Below the pieces are notes generated by a model. The model had not been told where the DNA came from. It searched no databases and was given only the letters and a program-made list of their open reading frames with translations. 64,000 nucleotides of DNA from Scilla litardierei (taxonomy: Eukaryota; Streptophyta; Magnoliopsida; Asparagales; Asparagaceae), in the NCBI GenBank assembly GCA_030789695.1, contig CM061138.1, positions 18,176,214 through 18,240,213 on the forward strand, read 5' to 3'. The position numbers and the translations under genes are program-made. Positions 28,679-40,672 of this stretch are shown one piece after another (position 1 is the stretch's first letter; every line of letters starts with the position of its first letter).

Positions 28679-28784
28679 CGTGATGTATTCAAGCCAAGAC
28701 TTGGCTTAAATACGTTAAGTGGCTATGTTAATTCTACATGTTTTTTATGTATTACTAATAATGAGCAACTACATTAATTTGTTA

Positions 28785-30843
28785 GAAGCTTAATGGAGGT
28801 GATTAATGAGTACGAAATAGGGATGAGGCAAAGGGTGAATAAAGATAAATCTGCTATATTTTTCTCTAAGAAAGTGGGTTTGCAGCGGAAGGGAGAAGTA
28901 TTAAATTAGATGGGTTTTGTTGAAGGTAAGTTTCCTTTCACCTACTTGGGGGTGCCAATTGTTGATGGTAAATTAAAGAGTTATCAGAACCCCTTAATAG
29001 AAAAAATAGAAAGAAAATGGAGAGTTGGAAAAGCAGATTATTGTCGCAAGGTGGTAGACTATTGCTGCTGAAACATATGCTTTTGAGTATGGCCTTCCAT
29101 CTGATTTTTGTTTTAAATGTTTTGAAGATAGTGATTAAAAAATGCAAGGAATGCTTGCTTCTTTTTTTGGGGAATGAAGGACGGGAATGAAAAAATGAAA
29201 TGGAGTGCCTGGAATAAAATGTGTGTCCCTTTGGAGGAAGGTGGTATATGGGTAATGGATTTATCGGATGTCAACCGTTCTTTATTTACGAAGTTTGGAT
29301 AGAAATTTTTGACGAAGAATTCATTTTGGGCAAGGTTTTTTAGGACGAAATATATTAAAGATGGTCACATTGCGATTTGTGAGATACACGTAACAGACTC
29401 TGCTTTTTGGAAGAAAATCATGAAGTGTATTGAGTTATTAAGTAACTCCAAGTGTAAGATGACAAGTTCTGGATGCTGGTCCTTTGTTTTCTGATGTACC
29501 TGAAGGTAACCATTCTTTAATAAAAATTAAAGAGTTGATGATTAATAATGAGTGGGATGTGAAAACTTTACAAAGACCGGTGGGTATTAACAAGGCAGAA
29601 GAAGTGATGGAAAAAATTTGCCAACTGAAGAATTCCACTGATTTCTTGTTATGGATCCCGGATAACAAAGGGAGTTTTAGTACAAAATCTGCTTGGGATA
29701 TTATTAGATTATGAGCACTAAAATTTGAGAGGAGTAAGTGGATTTGGCACAAATATTTACCGGTGCATGTGGAAAGTTGTTTTTCAATTGTTAAAGTGTT
29801 GATGAAAAGGTGAGGAGGGTGCAAATTTCTCTTGCATCGGCATGTAATTGTTGTGAATTAAAACAATCAGAAGATTTGGAACTCATATTAAATACAGGAG
29901 AGTTTGCTAATAAAATTTGGAGGAAGGCATCGGTGGAGGTTGTAATTCCATTCCCAAGAAATCAAAGCTGGAAGGAAAGAGTGTAGATTTGTTTCAATAG
30001 AGCTTCCAGATATTCTCAGTTGGGAATATTAATGGGGTTAATTCCTTCTTTAATAGTGTGGAGGTTATTGAAAAGGAGATGTGTGGCTAGAATGGAGGGA
30101 AGATTGGAGAATAGTGAGGAAGTTTGAGGTCTATCAAGTGCTGGGTGGGAATGATGAGCGAGAACATGTCTGCTGTGGAACGTTTGAAGGAAGCTGATGT
30201 GAGGATATTGCAAAATCTGGAGGTTTCGGTGCCTGATATAAAAAAGAAGAAAATGATGAAAGTGGTGAAATGGATAAAACCATTCCAAGGGATGTTGAAA
30301 CTTAATATGGATGGTGGTGGTGGTACAAACTCTGTGTCATATTTAAAAAAAACCATCAATAAGAAAACAAGTAGTTTTGGGAATCCTAGACCGGCAGGTG
30401 GTGGTGGTATTCTTAGAGATTGTACAGTTTCTCTTATTGCTGGTTTTTCTAAATCCTTTAGTATTTGTTCTAACTCTGAAGCTGAGTTACGCGTGGTGAT
30501 AAAGGGAATAAAGATGTGCAAATTGTGGGGTTATAATAATATTGATATTGAACGTGATTCGGATATTATAGTGAGGTGTATAAGAGGATGCAAATGTTCA
30601 GTTTGGTATTTGTGGGAGTTTTGGGAACAACTTCCGGGTTTATTAGAAGGATTGGATTTTTCTATAAAGCACTTGTTTAGAGAGGGGAATAAGGTGGCTG
30701 ATGCGTTAGCTCGGCTTGGCGCCATGGGAAGAAATATTTTATTTACTAGTAGTGCGCAGATCCCGAGAGTTACCAAAGGTTTGTATAGATTGGATAAAAT
30801 GGGTACAACTTATTTCAGGCATGTTTCAAATAGGCGTGGTTAG
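28785..30843 (+). pseudogene. 5'-truncated L1-type LINE: reverse transcriptase end and RNase H domain
   Basis: The first part (28785-29300) gives, through stops and frameshifts, the late reverse transcriptase region with FPFTYLGVP and an EGGIWVMDLSDVNRSL segment. 29484-29714 carries the post-RT zinc-binding-type region (LLWIPDNKGSFSTKSAW). 30124-30843 is an open frame of 239 residues with a plant RNase H domain: the four acidic residues are seen in NMDGG, SEAEL, RDSDI and VADALA. About 20 extra residues, partly lysine-rich, separate the first acidic residue from the PRPAGGGGILRD strand. The endonuclease and most of RT are missing. No clear poly-A tail or TSD was found. The RNase H frame is still open, so this copy may be less old than its RT part suggests. 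Confidence 0.8.
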
Positions 30844-30849
30844 TTTATG

Positions 30850-31411
30850 TTTTAAGTAGGTTTTGTTGGGTTTTTAGTAGTTCGGGTGTTTTTGTCCTTT
30901 TTGTTTTTGTCTTTGTTGTAGTAGTGTGAAACACGACTGTCCTCTTTGTTATCACGGTCAGTGGGTCCAAGTGGACCATATAGACCATATAGACTTATCG
31001 ATGTCAGGAAGGATTCCTCCAAGTGCCAAACAATTTGGTGAGCATCAAGGAATGATGCAATGATATGTGTTTGTGCTTTATTGGAAAGACGATGGAGCTT
31101 TGTTCCTTCATGGCGGATGTGTGAAAGGTCCCACAAACGGTGAAGAGTGGAGCTACTCCATGCACTTCACGTAAGACGTGTTTTCCAACACAGTGATATG
31201 TGGAGTTTATCATGAAGAGCAGTGCTGTCGACCACAGTTGTGATAGAGGCAAGGGCTCTCGAGCAATATTCGAGGCTAGACGTAAGGCGTGTCCTCAACG
31301 CAGTGGGAGTTGAATGATTGGCTTTGTTGAGCAAGGACAGATGGATGATCTTTCAAGGGGAGGCTCGTGGTCATATGTGATCTAGGGTAGGCTTTTTAGG
31401 TTGTGAACAAA
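30850..31411. repeat. Degenerate TRIM-related sequence
   Basis: 31342-31411 (aaggggaggctcgtgg ... ttgtgaacaaa) parallels the TRIM interior and LTR start at 32464-32525. Upstream, gtgggtccaagtggacc (30960-30977) resembles the TRIM LTR wording gtgggcccaagtgg. This suggests a third, older TRIM unit to the left. The rest (30980-31340) has no recognised content. Confidence 0.4.
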
Positions 31412-32278
31412 TCTATATTACAAATGAGGGCAGATTTTGAATTTGTCCTATGTGGCAATGTCACATCAAGTTTTGGAGGGAAATTTTTGGGTTAAAGAAA
31501 AATTTGTTGGGAATACACAAAAGCATTGAAATTAGGAATAGCCTTTTAATATTAGTTATGAAAAAATGTTGTGCATACACACAATCTCATCTTGGGAATG
31601 AACTCGAGCTGTGAAAGAATGAACGCGGGAGATGCTGCCAACTCATTGATCAGCGTTGCAAAACCCTGTAAAATTTCGATATCATCTGCTGATATTTCAG
31701 GGGAAACTAATAATTATTAATGTTTGTTTAAAATTAGTGGGCCCAAGATTTTTAAATGAACAGTGTCCCAAGGGCATTGGTTATATGTTTATGAAGCCAT
31801 CGTCGAAGGCGCCAGCTAAATTTTTTAACGCTAATTTGTTGTTCCGCGCCTAAGGCACCCGCGCCGAAATTGTTGTTTTACATCGAATGAGTTGTTCTGC
31901 GCCGAAGGCATCCACGTCGAATTTGGTGTTCTGTGTCGAAGGCGCATGCGCTGAATTTGTTGTTCCGCGCTGAAGGCGCTCGCGCCATTTTTAACGCTGA
32001 TTTGTTGTTCCGTGCCTAAGGCACCCGCATCGAAATTATTGTTTTACGTCGAATTTGTTGCTCTGCGCCAAAAGCACACACATCAAATTTGGTGTTCTGT
32101 GTTGAAGGCGCATGCTCTGAATTTGTTGTTCCGCGCCGAAGGCGCCTGCACCGCTAAATATTGTAAACTAATTTGTTTTCCTTTTAAATTTTGGCTTTGA
32201 AAAAAAAATTCGGGGAACAAAGATTTTGCATGGGAAAATCTTAAATGAACCGTGCCCACGGGCACGGGTTATGACTAG
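31412..32278 (+). mobile_element. Complete non-autonomous Helitron inserted in a TRIM LTR
   Basis: The element begins TCTATATTACAAATG after an A and ends with a GC hairpin (CCGTGCCCACGGGCACGG, 32250-32267), then GTTATGACTAG before a T. This fits Helitron rules: 5' TC, 3' hairpin plus CTRR, insertion between A and T, no target duplication. The 867-bp body has no Rep-helicase gene; its second half (31836-32160) is built from ~43-base repeats of the type ttgttgttccgcgccgaagg arranged as two ~165-bp higher-order blocks. The host sequence rejoins as gaacaa|a-tagtccc, the exact wording seen uninterrupted at 32517-32532. Confidence 0.85.
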
Positions 32279-32676
32279 TAGTCCCACATCGGCTAAGCTT
32301 AGGGATTCTTAGGACTTAAATATGTTATTAATATCTCCATTGGTATGATGCCTTTTGGGGAGACCCAATAGCAAAACCAATTGGGCAAGTGGGCCCAATT
32401 GGACAATATCATACCAATGTGGAGATTTAATGAGCAATATTTAAGAAAAACAACAAGGACATATGGATGCTCGTTTAAGGGGAGCTCGTGGTCCTATGTG
32501 TCTAAGGAGGTTTTTAGCGAACAAATAGTCCCACATCGGCTAAGCTTAGGGATTCTTATATCTTCATTGTTTTGAGGCCTTTTAAGGAGACCCAATAGCA
32601 AAACCAATTGGGCCAGTGGGCCCAAGTGGATAATATCATATGGAGATTTAGTGGGCCATATTTAAGAAAAACAACA
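32279..32676 (+). mobile_element. TRIM copy 3, diverged, split by the Helitron
   Basis: A left LTR (about 31399-31411 joined to 32279-32455) and a right LTR (about 32512-32676) both carry tagtcccacatcggctaagc and end aaaaacaaca or close. They enclose only ~56 bp of interior. Flanking target duplications were not seen, and the matching segment left of the Helitron suggests a multimeric TRIM arrangement. Confidence 0.6.
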
Positions 32677-32764
32677 TAATAGAAGCCTGGAGGTGCCATG
32701 GTTTGATGGAGAAAGTTTTAAAGCAGAGTAGAGTGTTGAAAATATGCTTCAAAACTTGCTTCTG

Positions 32765-33470
32765 GGCTTTGGCATGTCACGCCCCGATCTCCAGAATACC
32801 CGAAGCTTCTAGGTTTTTTTGCAAGTATTCTGAAGAGTGAGGGTGATGAGAGAGGAAAAGAGAGAGAAAGAAGAAACTGAATACGCAGGCCACTTCGCAC
32901 AAAACTGGGATAGTACAAGTGAAGCTTCACTATAATATCAAAAAGCCTCATAAAACAACACTTTATACATATATATCATGTTTCATTTATATACATAGTC
33001 CAGGTGTATCAATACATATACACATGCACTCTCCACCTCCAAGACAACCGTGTCACTACGCAGGCCACCTCTCACACTATGTGCTACACCTGAAACCCAA
33101 CTCCAAGTCACCGCCAACCATGCTACCTCTGCTACCTGAAAAATGGGGAGGAGCACGTCAATGCGTGCCCCAGTAGGAACCAATTTGGATTTGAAATACC
33201 ATTCTAAGGTTATCAATCCATAAGGTAAGGCAAGAGAATAAAGCATGTAAACTAAGTAACGTAATGAAAAGTAAATAACTAAGTAAGGGGATCATACCTG
33301 CAGTCCAATGTCGAGCTACTGCAAGAAAAGAGTTAGCTCAAATAACGATACAAATATTCATACAACCACGATGTAAAAAGGGAATCACAAGTGTCAGAAG
33401 TATAACACAGTGTCGCCAGTGAAGCAAGGGAAAAGGGAAGTGCTGCCAGCAGAAGGAGTAACATGCCAAA
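32765..33470 (-). repeat. Gypsy LTR fragment, minus orientation
   Basis: Starts with TGTCACGCCCCGATCTCC, the reverse of a GGGGCGTGACA LTR end like that of the 13-2871 solo LTR, and continues with wording typical of plant chromovirus LTRs (ggatcatacctgcagtcc, 33290-33307). The right edge is approximate. The small open frames inside are not credible genes. Confidence 0.45.
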
Positions 33471-33581
33471 TTCTTATTTTATTATTTTGTAATTGAATTA
33501 ATTGAAACTTGGGTAAACTGTGTGATACTAGCAGAAGGGCCTTAGCTAAAATGTTTAGCTATATGTTTTCCGCTGCGATTT

Positions 33582-34370
33582 TTAATCCCTCTTTTGTCCG
33601 TTCAAAGTAGGACGGACACAGGTCTGAGCCCTAATTGTCCGCCAAAACCCTTCAGTAACATCCTTCTTCTTATTGGCGCACTCGCTCGCCCAATGTCCTC
33701 TTTCCTTGCAAAAGGCACATTGATCCCTCTCGATGTTTGTGTGCGGAACTCTACTATTGTCCCTCGTCTTAGGTCTATAGTTCTTTTTGCGGCCTCCACC
33801 TCTTTCATTGCTTCGACCTTTAACCACGGTAAGCGCTTCGGACCTTTGGCTCCTAATGTTATCATCATCCTTCTTTTTAAATTCATTGCTAGTAAGAGCT
33901 TTAGAACTTCATTGAAGGTGATAGATTATTTACCATAGGTTAAGATCGAAATGATGTGCTCATAGCCTTTATGCAGCGAGTTGAGGAGAATCATCGTCTT
34001 GTCCTTATCTTCCACCTTGACGTCGATGTTCCTCAAATATGTGAGGAGTTTGTTGTAGTAGTCGAGGTGTTCTTCAACTGAAACTCCTTCTTCCTCCTTG
34101 AGGCCAAAAAGCTTCTTCTTTAGGTGTAGGTAATTCTGAATATTCTTCTTAGTGTACTTCTCACCAAGTGCATCCAATAACGCTTTTGCGTTTGTCTCCT
34201 CCATGAAAGGGTACTTCTTCTCCTTTGTCAAGTAGAGCCGGATTATGCAGCAAGCGGTCCGGTTCATCATCTTCCACTCCGCATCCGATGTCGTATTCGG
34301 CCTCTCATCTAGTCCTTGATCTTGACTAAGTTGGTTCAAGATCTCAAGTACTTTGCATCTCCACATGCCG
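33582..34370 (-). pseudogene. Copia gag, minus strand
   Basis: 34366 down to 33926 encodes a 146-residue gag (UBN2-like) segment, with EGVSVEEHLDYYNKLLTYLR and a following LLNSLHKGYEHI typical of copia gag. After a stop, a shifted frame (33827-33582) has a zinc knuckle CAFCKERGHWASEC (C-x2-C-x4-H-x4-C). The first ~40 residues of gag are damaged. Protease, integrase and RT are missing; the copy ends near 33580. Confidence 0.75.
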
Positions 34371-34511
34371 AAGTTGATACGCCCATCAAACTTCTCAATT
34401 TAGAACTTCGTACTGTATAAGATATTTCGTGTTGTTGAAGATTGCGCCATCGGAGTAGAAGGATTGTCGTCGCCACTTTTGCTCATCTTCTTCGTCTAGA
34501 TCTTCGTCGCC

Positions 34512-34534
34512 AAAGCTCTGATACCGATTGTTGT
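34512..34534 (-). other. Primer-binding site of the minus-strand copia
   Basis: The reverse complement reads ATCGGTATCAGAGCTTTGG, close to the initiator tRNA-Met complement used by copia elements. It lies between the LTR on the right and gag on the left, in the expected order. Confidence 0.7.
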
Positions 34535-34985
34535 GCGCCAAGCGGAAGCAATCAAATTGCTGAAGTATCTATCACGAAGAATGAATAGAGAGAAAAAAGC
34601 AAACAAAAGATTTAGGTCGGCTTAACGACCAAGCGAACACTTCTCTTGATTTCAATTAGGAGATACAAAAGACACTCAATTAAATCCTCACAAATGGCTC
34701 TATCAATGATGGCTCTCTATGATCATATGGAACTTCCAATAGGACCACATACAAGTTTCTCCAATGCTTCAGTAGAAGCTCAATTGGATTCTTAATTTTT
34801 CGATGTAACTAACCAAAGCCATTGCCCTCCTTTTATAGGGATGAAGGGGTCGGGGGTTGGTGCACCAACCCCCCTGTCTTTGGTCCTTTTTTGACAAATT
34901 CAAGGGCAGCCTATATGAGGCTGCTGGAAATTTCCGGCAACTCCATCGAGCCAACAACCACATAATTTACATTTGATGAATACAC
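34535..34985 (-). repeat. 5' LTR of the minus-strand copia, outer edge approximate
   Basis: It follows the primer site directly. A TATA-like CCTATAAAAGGAGGG on the minus strand lies at 34829-34843. A matching second LTR was not found to the left, so the element is truncated. Confidence 0.5.
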
Positions 34986-35039
34986 TTTCATTACATCATA
35001 TGCCTCCTCACTACTAACCTTTTTATCTTTTCAACCACA

Positions 35040-36540
35040 ACATGTAAAGATCCTGACACATCATTTTGTTCCATGTTGTTTCTTTCTGGATAGTCTCTCT
35101 TCTAGTGTTCAAGGTTCTCATGAATAAAGCACATTGCGCCTCTAGTCATTGACCTTGATCTTCTCTTATTTTCACCACTGTCATTCTTTTATCCCAAAGC
35201 AAATAGGACATGATTATTTGAATCTCCATTGATCATACAAACGTGTCCTATATGATCTTGCAACTCATTTCTATTAAGTCACCCCTTTACATTCTCAAGA
35301 TTCAGAGTATCTTGACTGAAAATCATCATGTTGATCAGCGTCATGTACCATTCAAATTATGATAGAAGCACAATCATCACCTCATGATCTGTCTCTACTA
35401 TCAATCCGATAGTCATCATCTTCAATATTAAATCATTGAATGTATTCAAATGATCATTTAATGAGATACTATCTCGCATTTTAAAAGTGAAATTATTTAT
35501 CAGGATCATTGATGAGGATCATTGATGAGTGACTTCTTCATATAGAACTACTTCAGCTTCCCCGATAGTCCTTTAACCTTCAGCTCCTTGGAATTTGATA
35601 AATCACCTTGTTTGGTAGACTTAACTGCATAGTTGTTATAGCCAAATCGTACTTCTTTATCTTTTTTATCTTTGAGATCTATTATACATTTGACAGTGTT
35701 TTTTGAATTCTAGGGCTGACTAGGACAAGATAAAGAGTGACTGAGATTTGATCTTGGTAAATCAATGGTTGAGATTGGATTTTGTAAAATTTTAGTGGAA
35801 AAACTTAAATTTTGGTGGGAAAAGTATCTTGGGAACCAAAACTTTGAAATTAGAAGTGTCTTGGAAAAGATTGTGGAGATTAAATTTGGGGGGGAAATTG
35901 CATTGGGAACATAAATTTTGAAATTAAAAGTGCATTGGGAAAGATTATGGAGAAGCATGATCCATTAAATTAAACAAAGTAAAAAATTTAGCGCAAAACA
36001 ATTTTGCAGAACAACAAATTAGCGTAAAATACCCTGAAGTTTGTTGTTCCCGCGCCGAAGGTGGCCGCTAAATTTTTAAGCTAATTTGTTCCGCGCCAAA
36101 GGTGCAGATACCAATTTTGTTGTTCAACGTCAAATTTGTTGTTATGCGCCGAATGCGCATGCACCGAATTTGTTGTTCCACACCGAAGACGCCCGCGTCG
36201 AAGGTGCCCGTGCCGCTAAATATTTTTACGCTAATTTATTGTGCTGTTAAATTTTGGCTTTGAAAATAATTTTTCGGGGAACAAAGATTTCGCGCAGGAA
36301 ATCTTAGATGAACCGTGCCCACGGGCACGAGTTATAACTAGTATTTACATGTAACATATTAGGGTCATACACCACTCTATGCTTATGATCTTTTATGTAG
36401 ATTGTCTTCATCTTGTATTGCCATATCTCGTAGTTTCCATTGCTATCAAACTTATATTACACGCCACCATCTCATACGAATCTCCTGCATATAACCGTGA
36501 ACCAATTGCACATCTACTTGATCTTGGTTCAAACAACTAG
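35040..36540 (-). pseudogene. Second minus-strand copia gag, decayed and split by a Helitron-like insert
   Basis: On the minus strand 35650-35040 gives, with stops, a gag pattern (MRDSISLNDHLNTFNDL, then IVETDHEVMIVLLSS) and a decayed zinc-knuckle region. The N-terminal gag part lies at 36540-36345 on the far side of the insert at 35678-36341. No pol. A 39-bp piece of the same gag (tttggctataacaactatgc) recurs on the plus strand at 54372-54410. Confidence 0.6.
35678..36341 (+). mobile_element. Probable Helitron inserted in the copia gag
   Basis: The 3' end is clear: hairpin CCGTGCCCACGGGCAC near 36313-36330, then GAGTTATAACTAG and T, the same terminus as the 31.4-32.3-kb Helitron. Repeats of the type ttgttgttccgcgccgaagg fill 36045-36215. 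The proposed 5' end (A then TCTATTATACATT at 35678) resembles the TCTATATTACAAATG start of the intact copy but is less certain. Confidence 0.65.
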
Positions 36541-36553
36541 ATCTGATATCACT

Positions 36554-37020
36554 TGTTGTGGCTTTGACACAGCTCATTGTGTTGGTTGACCTTGTTAAAT
36601 TGATAATCATGTTGTAAAACCAAGAATCGTGTATCAATAATAAAAGAAAACGACAATCTCTATGCAAATCTCATAATCACAGGCAATATAAAAATATAAC
36701 ACAAACCAAAAGAAAATCATACACATAAGATTAAGATTTATACTGTTTCACCTAATTCTTGGTGTACCTCATGTTATAGAGATCTTTATCATTTCAATTA
36801 ACTTGGATTATAATACATTATACTAGAATTTAAGGAAAACCTATGACTGTTAAAATTTTTAGAGATTAAATCTATAGAGACTAACTTAGAGAGATCTTTA
36901 TCTTTGATTTTATCTTCTTTTTGTAATACATGAACCACAAAATCAAGCTATATGGTTTAGCTCTCGAACTTGTAAGAAACCCTAAGCTAAATACCCTTAA
37001 TTGGTTCTTAAAATAAACCC
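36554..37020 (-). repeat. 5' LTR of the second minus-strand copia
   Basis: Begins (plus strand) TGTTGTGGCTTTGACACAG, which is the LTR end on the minus strand. The adjoining AGTGATATCAGATC (36540-36553) is a decayed primer site. The segment is related to the duplicated block at 28.1-28.7 kb. The right edge could not be fixed. Confidence 0.5.
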
Positions 37021-37854
37021 AAAATATGTGCTACTGTAGTGGATTTGGACTCATAAACCCACTCCAACTCTGTCTTTGCTCACTGCCCGCAAGTTGGATC
37101 TTGCCCGCTTCAATCTGGGTCACTTCAAATCGCACCCGGCAGCTGCCACATGTCACCATTTGCTCATGTCATGCTTGATCACGAGCGCTCACACGTTGGT
37201 GGGTCCCTACAATTCACATGCGTCATGCATCATGCATGTGCATGCGTGTGAGGGTGTGGGGATAAGTGGGCCTCACATGCACGTGCATGCGTTATGTGTG
37301 TGAGGCCGGCGAACGTGGATGTGATTTTCCTAGAATTTTCAAAAATTTTGCGGAAAATTGATCTGGGTTAATGTTATGGGCCTCGAAAAAAATCAACTGT
37401 TCTGGGCTGTGAAAATTTCCAAAAAATCGCTAAAAATTCTGGAAATTCTTAGCCGAGAATTTGTTATATTGGGTGTTTCTGGATCATATTTTCAGCAACA
37501 TATTTGAAAGATAAGTAAAATTTCACATAAAAAGCACTAACCATTTGCACATGTGAAAGAGATTTGAAAAAGGACCATGTAGACTAGCTTTCAGCCACTC
37601 TAAACAAAAGCCAATCTAAACAAAAGCGAAGAAATACAACCTTACGACTCCAGTTACATAAGTATTGCCAATGATCTAGATGGTGTTTCTATCAAGAGAT
37701 ACTCTGCTCAAAGTCCTAATACCATCATGAAGAGCTAGAGATACTTCTATCTTGTGCTTAGATTTTCCTTACCAAATTAAAACCCTTGGAATTAAACCCA
37801 AAAGAATGTTGTCCCTTGTTTGGTCTTGAACTTTTCCTTCAGGGGTCTGATTGA
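37021..37854. other. Unassigned stretch
   Basis: No credible gene. Short GCATGC/CATGCA-rich palindromic wording lies at 37215-37300. It ends in GGTTG, the target duplication of the next element. Confidence 0.35.
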
Positions 37855-37859
37855 GGTTG

Positions 37860-38684
37860 TGTTGAATTTTGCAACAAAATCTTTGGTGTGCATAGCATAT
37901 GGCCCTATCATAATTTGTGGTTATTGGGGGTTTTGCCTTTGGAACCGACAGTGAGAGATTTAGAGTTGAATGCTCTCAGTTTTTTTATCCAGTGCCCAAA
38001 AAAACAGAAGGCTCTCATTCAGGGAACAAAAGAAAGGCCGTCCATTTCTTTTACAGAGCCAGAAGTGGTCTTGGATCAGAGAAGAATATGATAGCAAAGC
38101 TCGGGTTTTGGAAAGCCAAAGAGCTTTTCTTGTGAGATCTAAGGTGCGTGTCTACATTTCTTCTTTCGTATTTGAGATCTAGAGTCCCTTGGGTAACTTC
38201 CTAGTTTGGAGCTATATTATGAAGGAGTGATCTCCATTGGTATGAGATTGATCCCTTGAGGAGCTCTACATCTTGTAGAGGCTTTGTTATCAAGAATTTC
38301 CACTTGGTTGAGAGTGTGTGTGAGAGCTTGGTGAGAGATCTAGGGTTAGGTCTTGTTGCTTGGAGCTATTCTCTCATTGTGGTGGAGGAAGAAGAAGATA
38401 ATGTGGTCGGTATATGTCTTGCTTGGAGCTTTGATGTAGGTTGTTCGCAACCGAATCAGGGTAAATATCTGTCTCTTTTGTATCGCTCTTACTTTCTTAT
38501 TATATTCGTGTGCCTACACATTTCTGTCAAAGATCATTGAGAGGGTTGGTTGTTGGTGACAACTTTCTCTTGTGCACGTGAGGTGTTTGGTTTTGTGCCT
38601 AGGTGACGCCTCGGTGGAATTCGGGCTTGGGATTGTTTAGCCACCGTTTCCGTACATTGTAGGTGGCGTGCATTGTGATCCAAC
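37860..38684 (+). repeat. 5' LTR of the 6.2-kb copia
   Basis: Starts TGTTGAATTTTGC and ends gtgatccaac. The last base of the usual CA end appears changed. Confidence 0.75.
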
Positions 38685-38849
38685 TAGTGGTATCAAAGCT
38701 TCCGGTTTGCGAAGAAGTGTAGTGCCACGATGTCATCTTGCTTATGTGAGGAGACGGCTTGGTGCTCTTACGAAGTAGAGAGGCTGAATGACCGGGACAA
38801 TTATGTTCCGTGACGACAAAAGATGGTGGCTTTGTTGAAGCACCATATA

Positions 38850-40660
38850 GTTTAAGGTGTCGTATGTGATACGGGCATGCTATGCAAGGCAACGATGTAT
38901 GATAAGCGAATGATGGAGCTTAAAGCCATCGACGAGATCATGCAATCCATAGAGGATGAGATCCTTCTGCAATTTGCCGATGTTAAGGTCGTGAGCGACA
39001 TATGGAGGATGCTTGAAGCTCGGTATTCGACCAAGACACCAATTGGATGAAGGTTGCAATTGTGGCAACGCTTCTATACTCCCAGGATGAAAAGGGAAGC
39101 CTCGTTGTGGAACTATGCTGGTGAGATGGGCCGTATAGTAATGGACCTACGCGAATTAGGGAGTGTGATAGAGGACGAGCAATATGCCATGGCGCTATTG
39201 TGTTCTCTTGCTCCTGTGCTTTCCAAGTTTGTAGGCTCGATGTTAAATGGCCGAGACTGACGTGGGATGAGGTGAAGTTCGCATTGCATATGGAGGATCT
39301 CCAAAGTTTGGTGTTAAGTGACACCGATGGTTGCGATGTACCCAATGTTATCTGGGGTCGCCAAGAAGACGGACCTACTCCAAGCTCCAAGACAGGCCGT
39401 TCTAAGAGTCGGAATCGACGGCAGCTGTAGCGGTCCAAACCAAGGGGCCGCGATGACAACAAATGTTTCCTATGTAAGGAAAGAGGGCATTGGAAGAGGA
39501 ATTGCCCGAGGTTAAAGCGAGGACATCGATTGGTGTTGTGGAAGAGGTTGCTTAGAGTTCGACTCATGTTGGAGCACGAAACGTGATGTTTTCTGACGAG
39601 GATGATTGCTCGGTGTTTGCGGCATACTCCGTGGGAGAAGCACAATATTCGTGGCTATTGGACTCGGGGTGCACATTCCATATGACTCCGGATCGGAGTG
39701 CGTTTGACTCATACATTTCATGCATTTGATAGAGGATTCTCGTGGAGAATGGTATGGAGCGTGAGCAGGTTGGGAGTCGCACGGTCAGAGCTAGGATGCA
39801 CGATGGCATCGTTCGTGTATTTGATGGCGTCAGACCAATTGGATGAAGGTTGCAATTGTGGCAACGTTTCTATACTCACAGGATGAAAAGGGAAGCCTCG
39901 TTGTGGAACAATGCTGGTGAGATGGACCGTATAGTAATGGACCTACGAGAATTAGGGAGTGTGATAGAGGACGAGCAATATGCCATGGCGCTATTGTGTT
40001 CTCTTGCTCCTGTGTATTCCAAGTTTGTAGGCTCGATGTTAAATGGCCGAGACTCACGTGGGATGAGGTGAAGTTCGCATTACATATGGAGGATCTCCAA
40101 AGTTTGGTATTAAGTGACACCGATGGTTGCGATGTACCCAATGTTATCTGGGGTCGCCAAGAGGGCGGACCTACTCCAAGCTCCAAGACAGGCCGTTTTA
40201 AGAGTCGGAATCGACGTCAGCTGTAGCGGTCCAAGCCAAGGGGCCGCGATGACAACAAATGTTTCCTATGTAAGGAAAGAGGGCATTGGGAGAGGAATTG
40301 CCCGAGGTTAAAGCGAGGACATCGATTGGTGTTGTGGAAGAGGTTGCTTAGAGTTCGACTCATGTTGGAGCACGAAACGTGATGTTTTCTGATGAGGATG
40401 ATTGCTCGGTATTTGCGGTATACTCCGTGGGAGAAGTACAATATTCGTGGCTATTGAACTCAGGGTGCGCATTCCATATGACTCCGGATCGGAGTGCGTT
40501 CGACTCATACATTTCATGCATTTGATAGAGGATTCTCATGGAGAATGGTATGGAGCGTGAGCAGGTTGGGAGTCGCACCGTCAGAGCCAAGATGCACGAT
40601 GGCATTGGTCGTGTATTTGATGGCGTCAGACATGTTCCTGATCTTCGTAGTGGCATGATA
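38850..40660 (+). pseudogene. Gag-protease region of the copia, with an exact 796-bp tandem duplication
   Basis: A gag frame with stops starts near 38850 (MMELKAIDEIMQSIEDEI, then DIWRMLEARYST). The block 39038-39833 is followed directly by a second copy 39834-40629. Each copy contains the gag middle part (MALLCSLAPV), a zinc knuckle CFLCKERGHW.RNC (Cys codon at 39464 and 40260) and a protease start. In copy 1 the protease reads LLDSGCTFHM; in copy 2 it reads LLNSGCAFHM, losing the catalytic aspartate. Frames are broken by stops in both copies. Confidence 0.8.
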
Positions 40661-40672
40661 TTGATATGAGCT

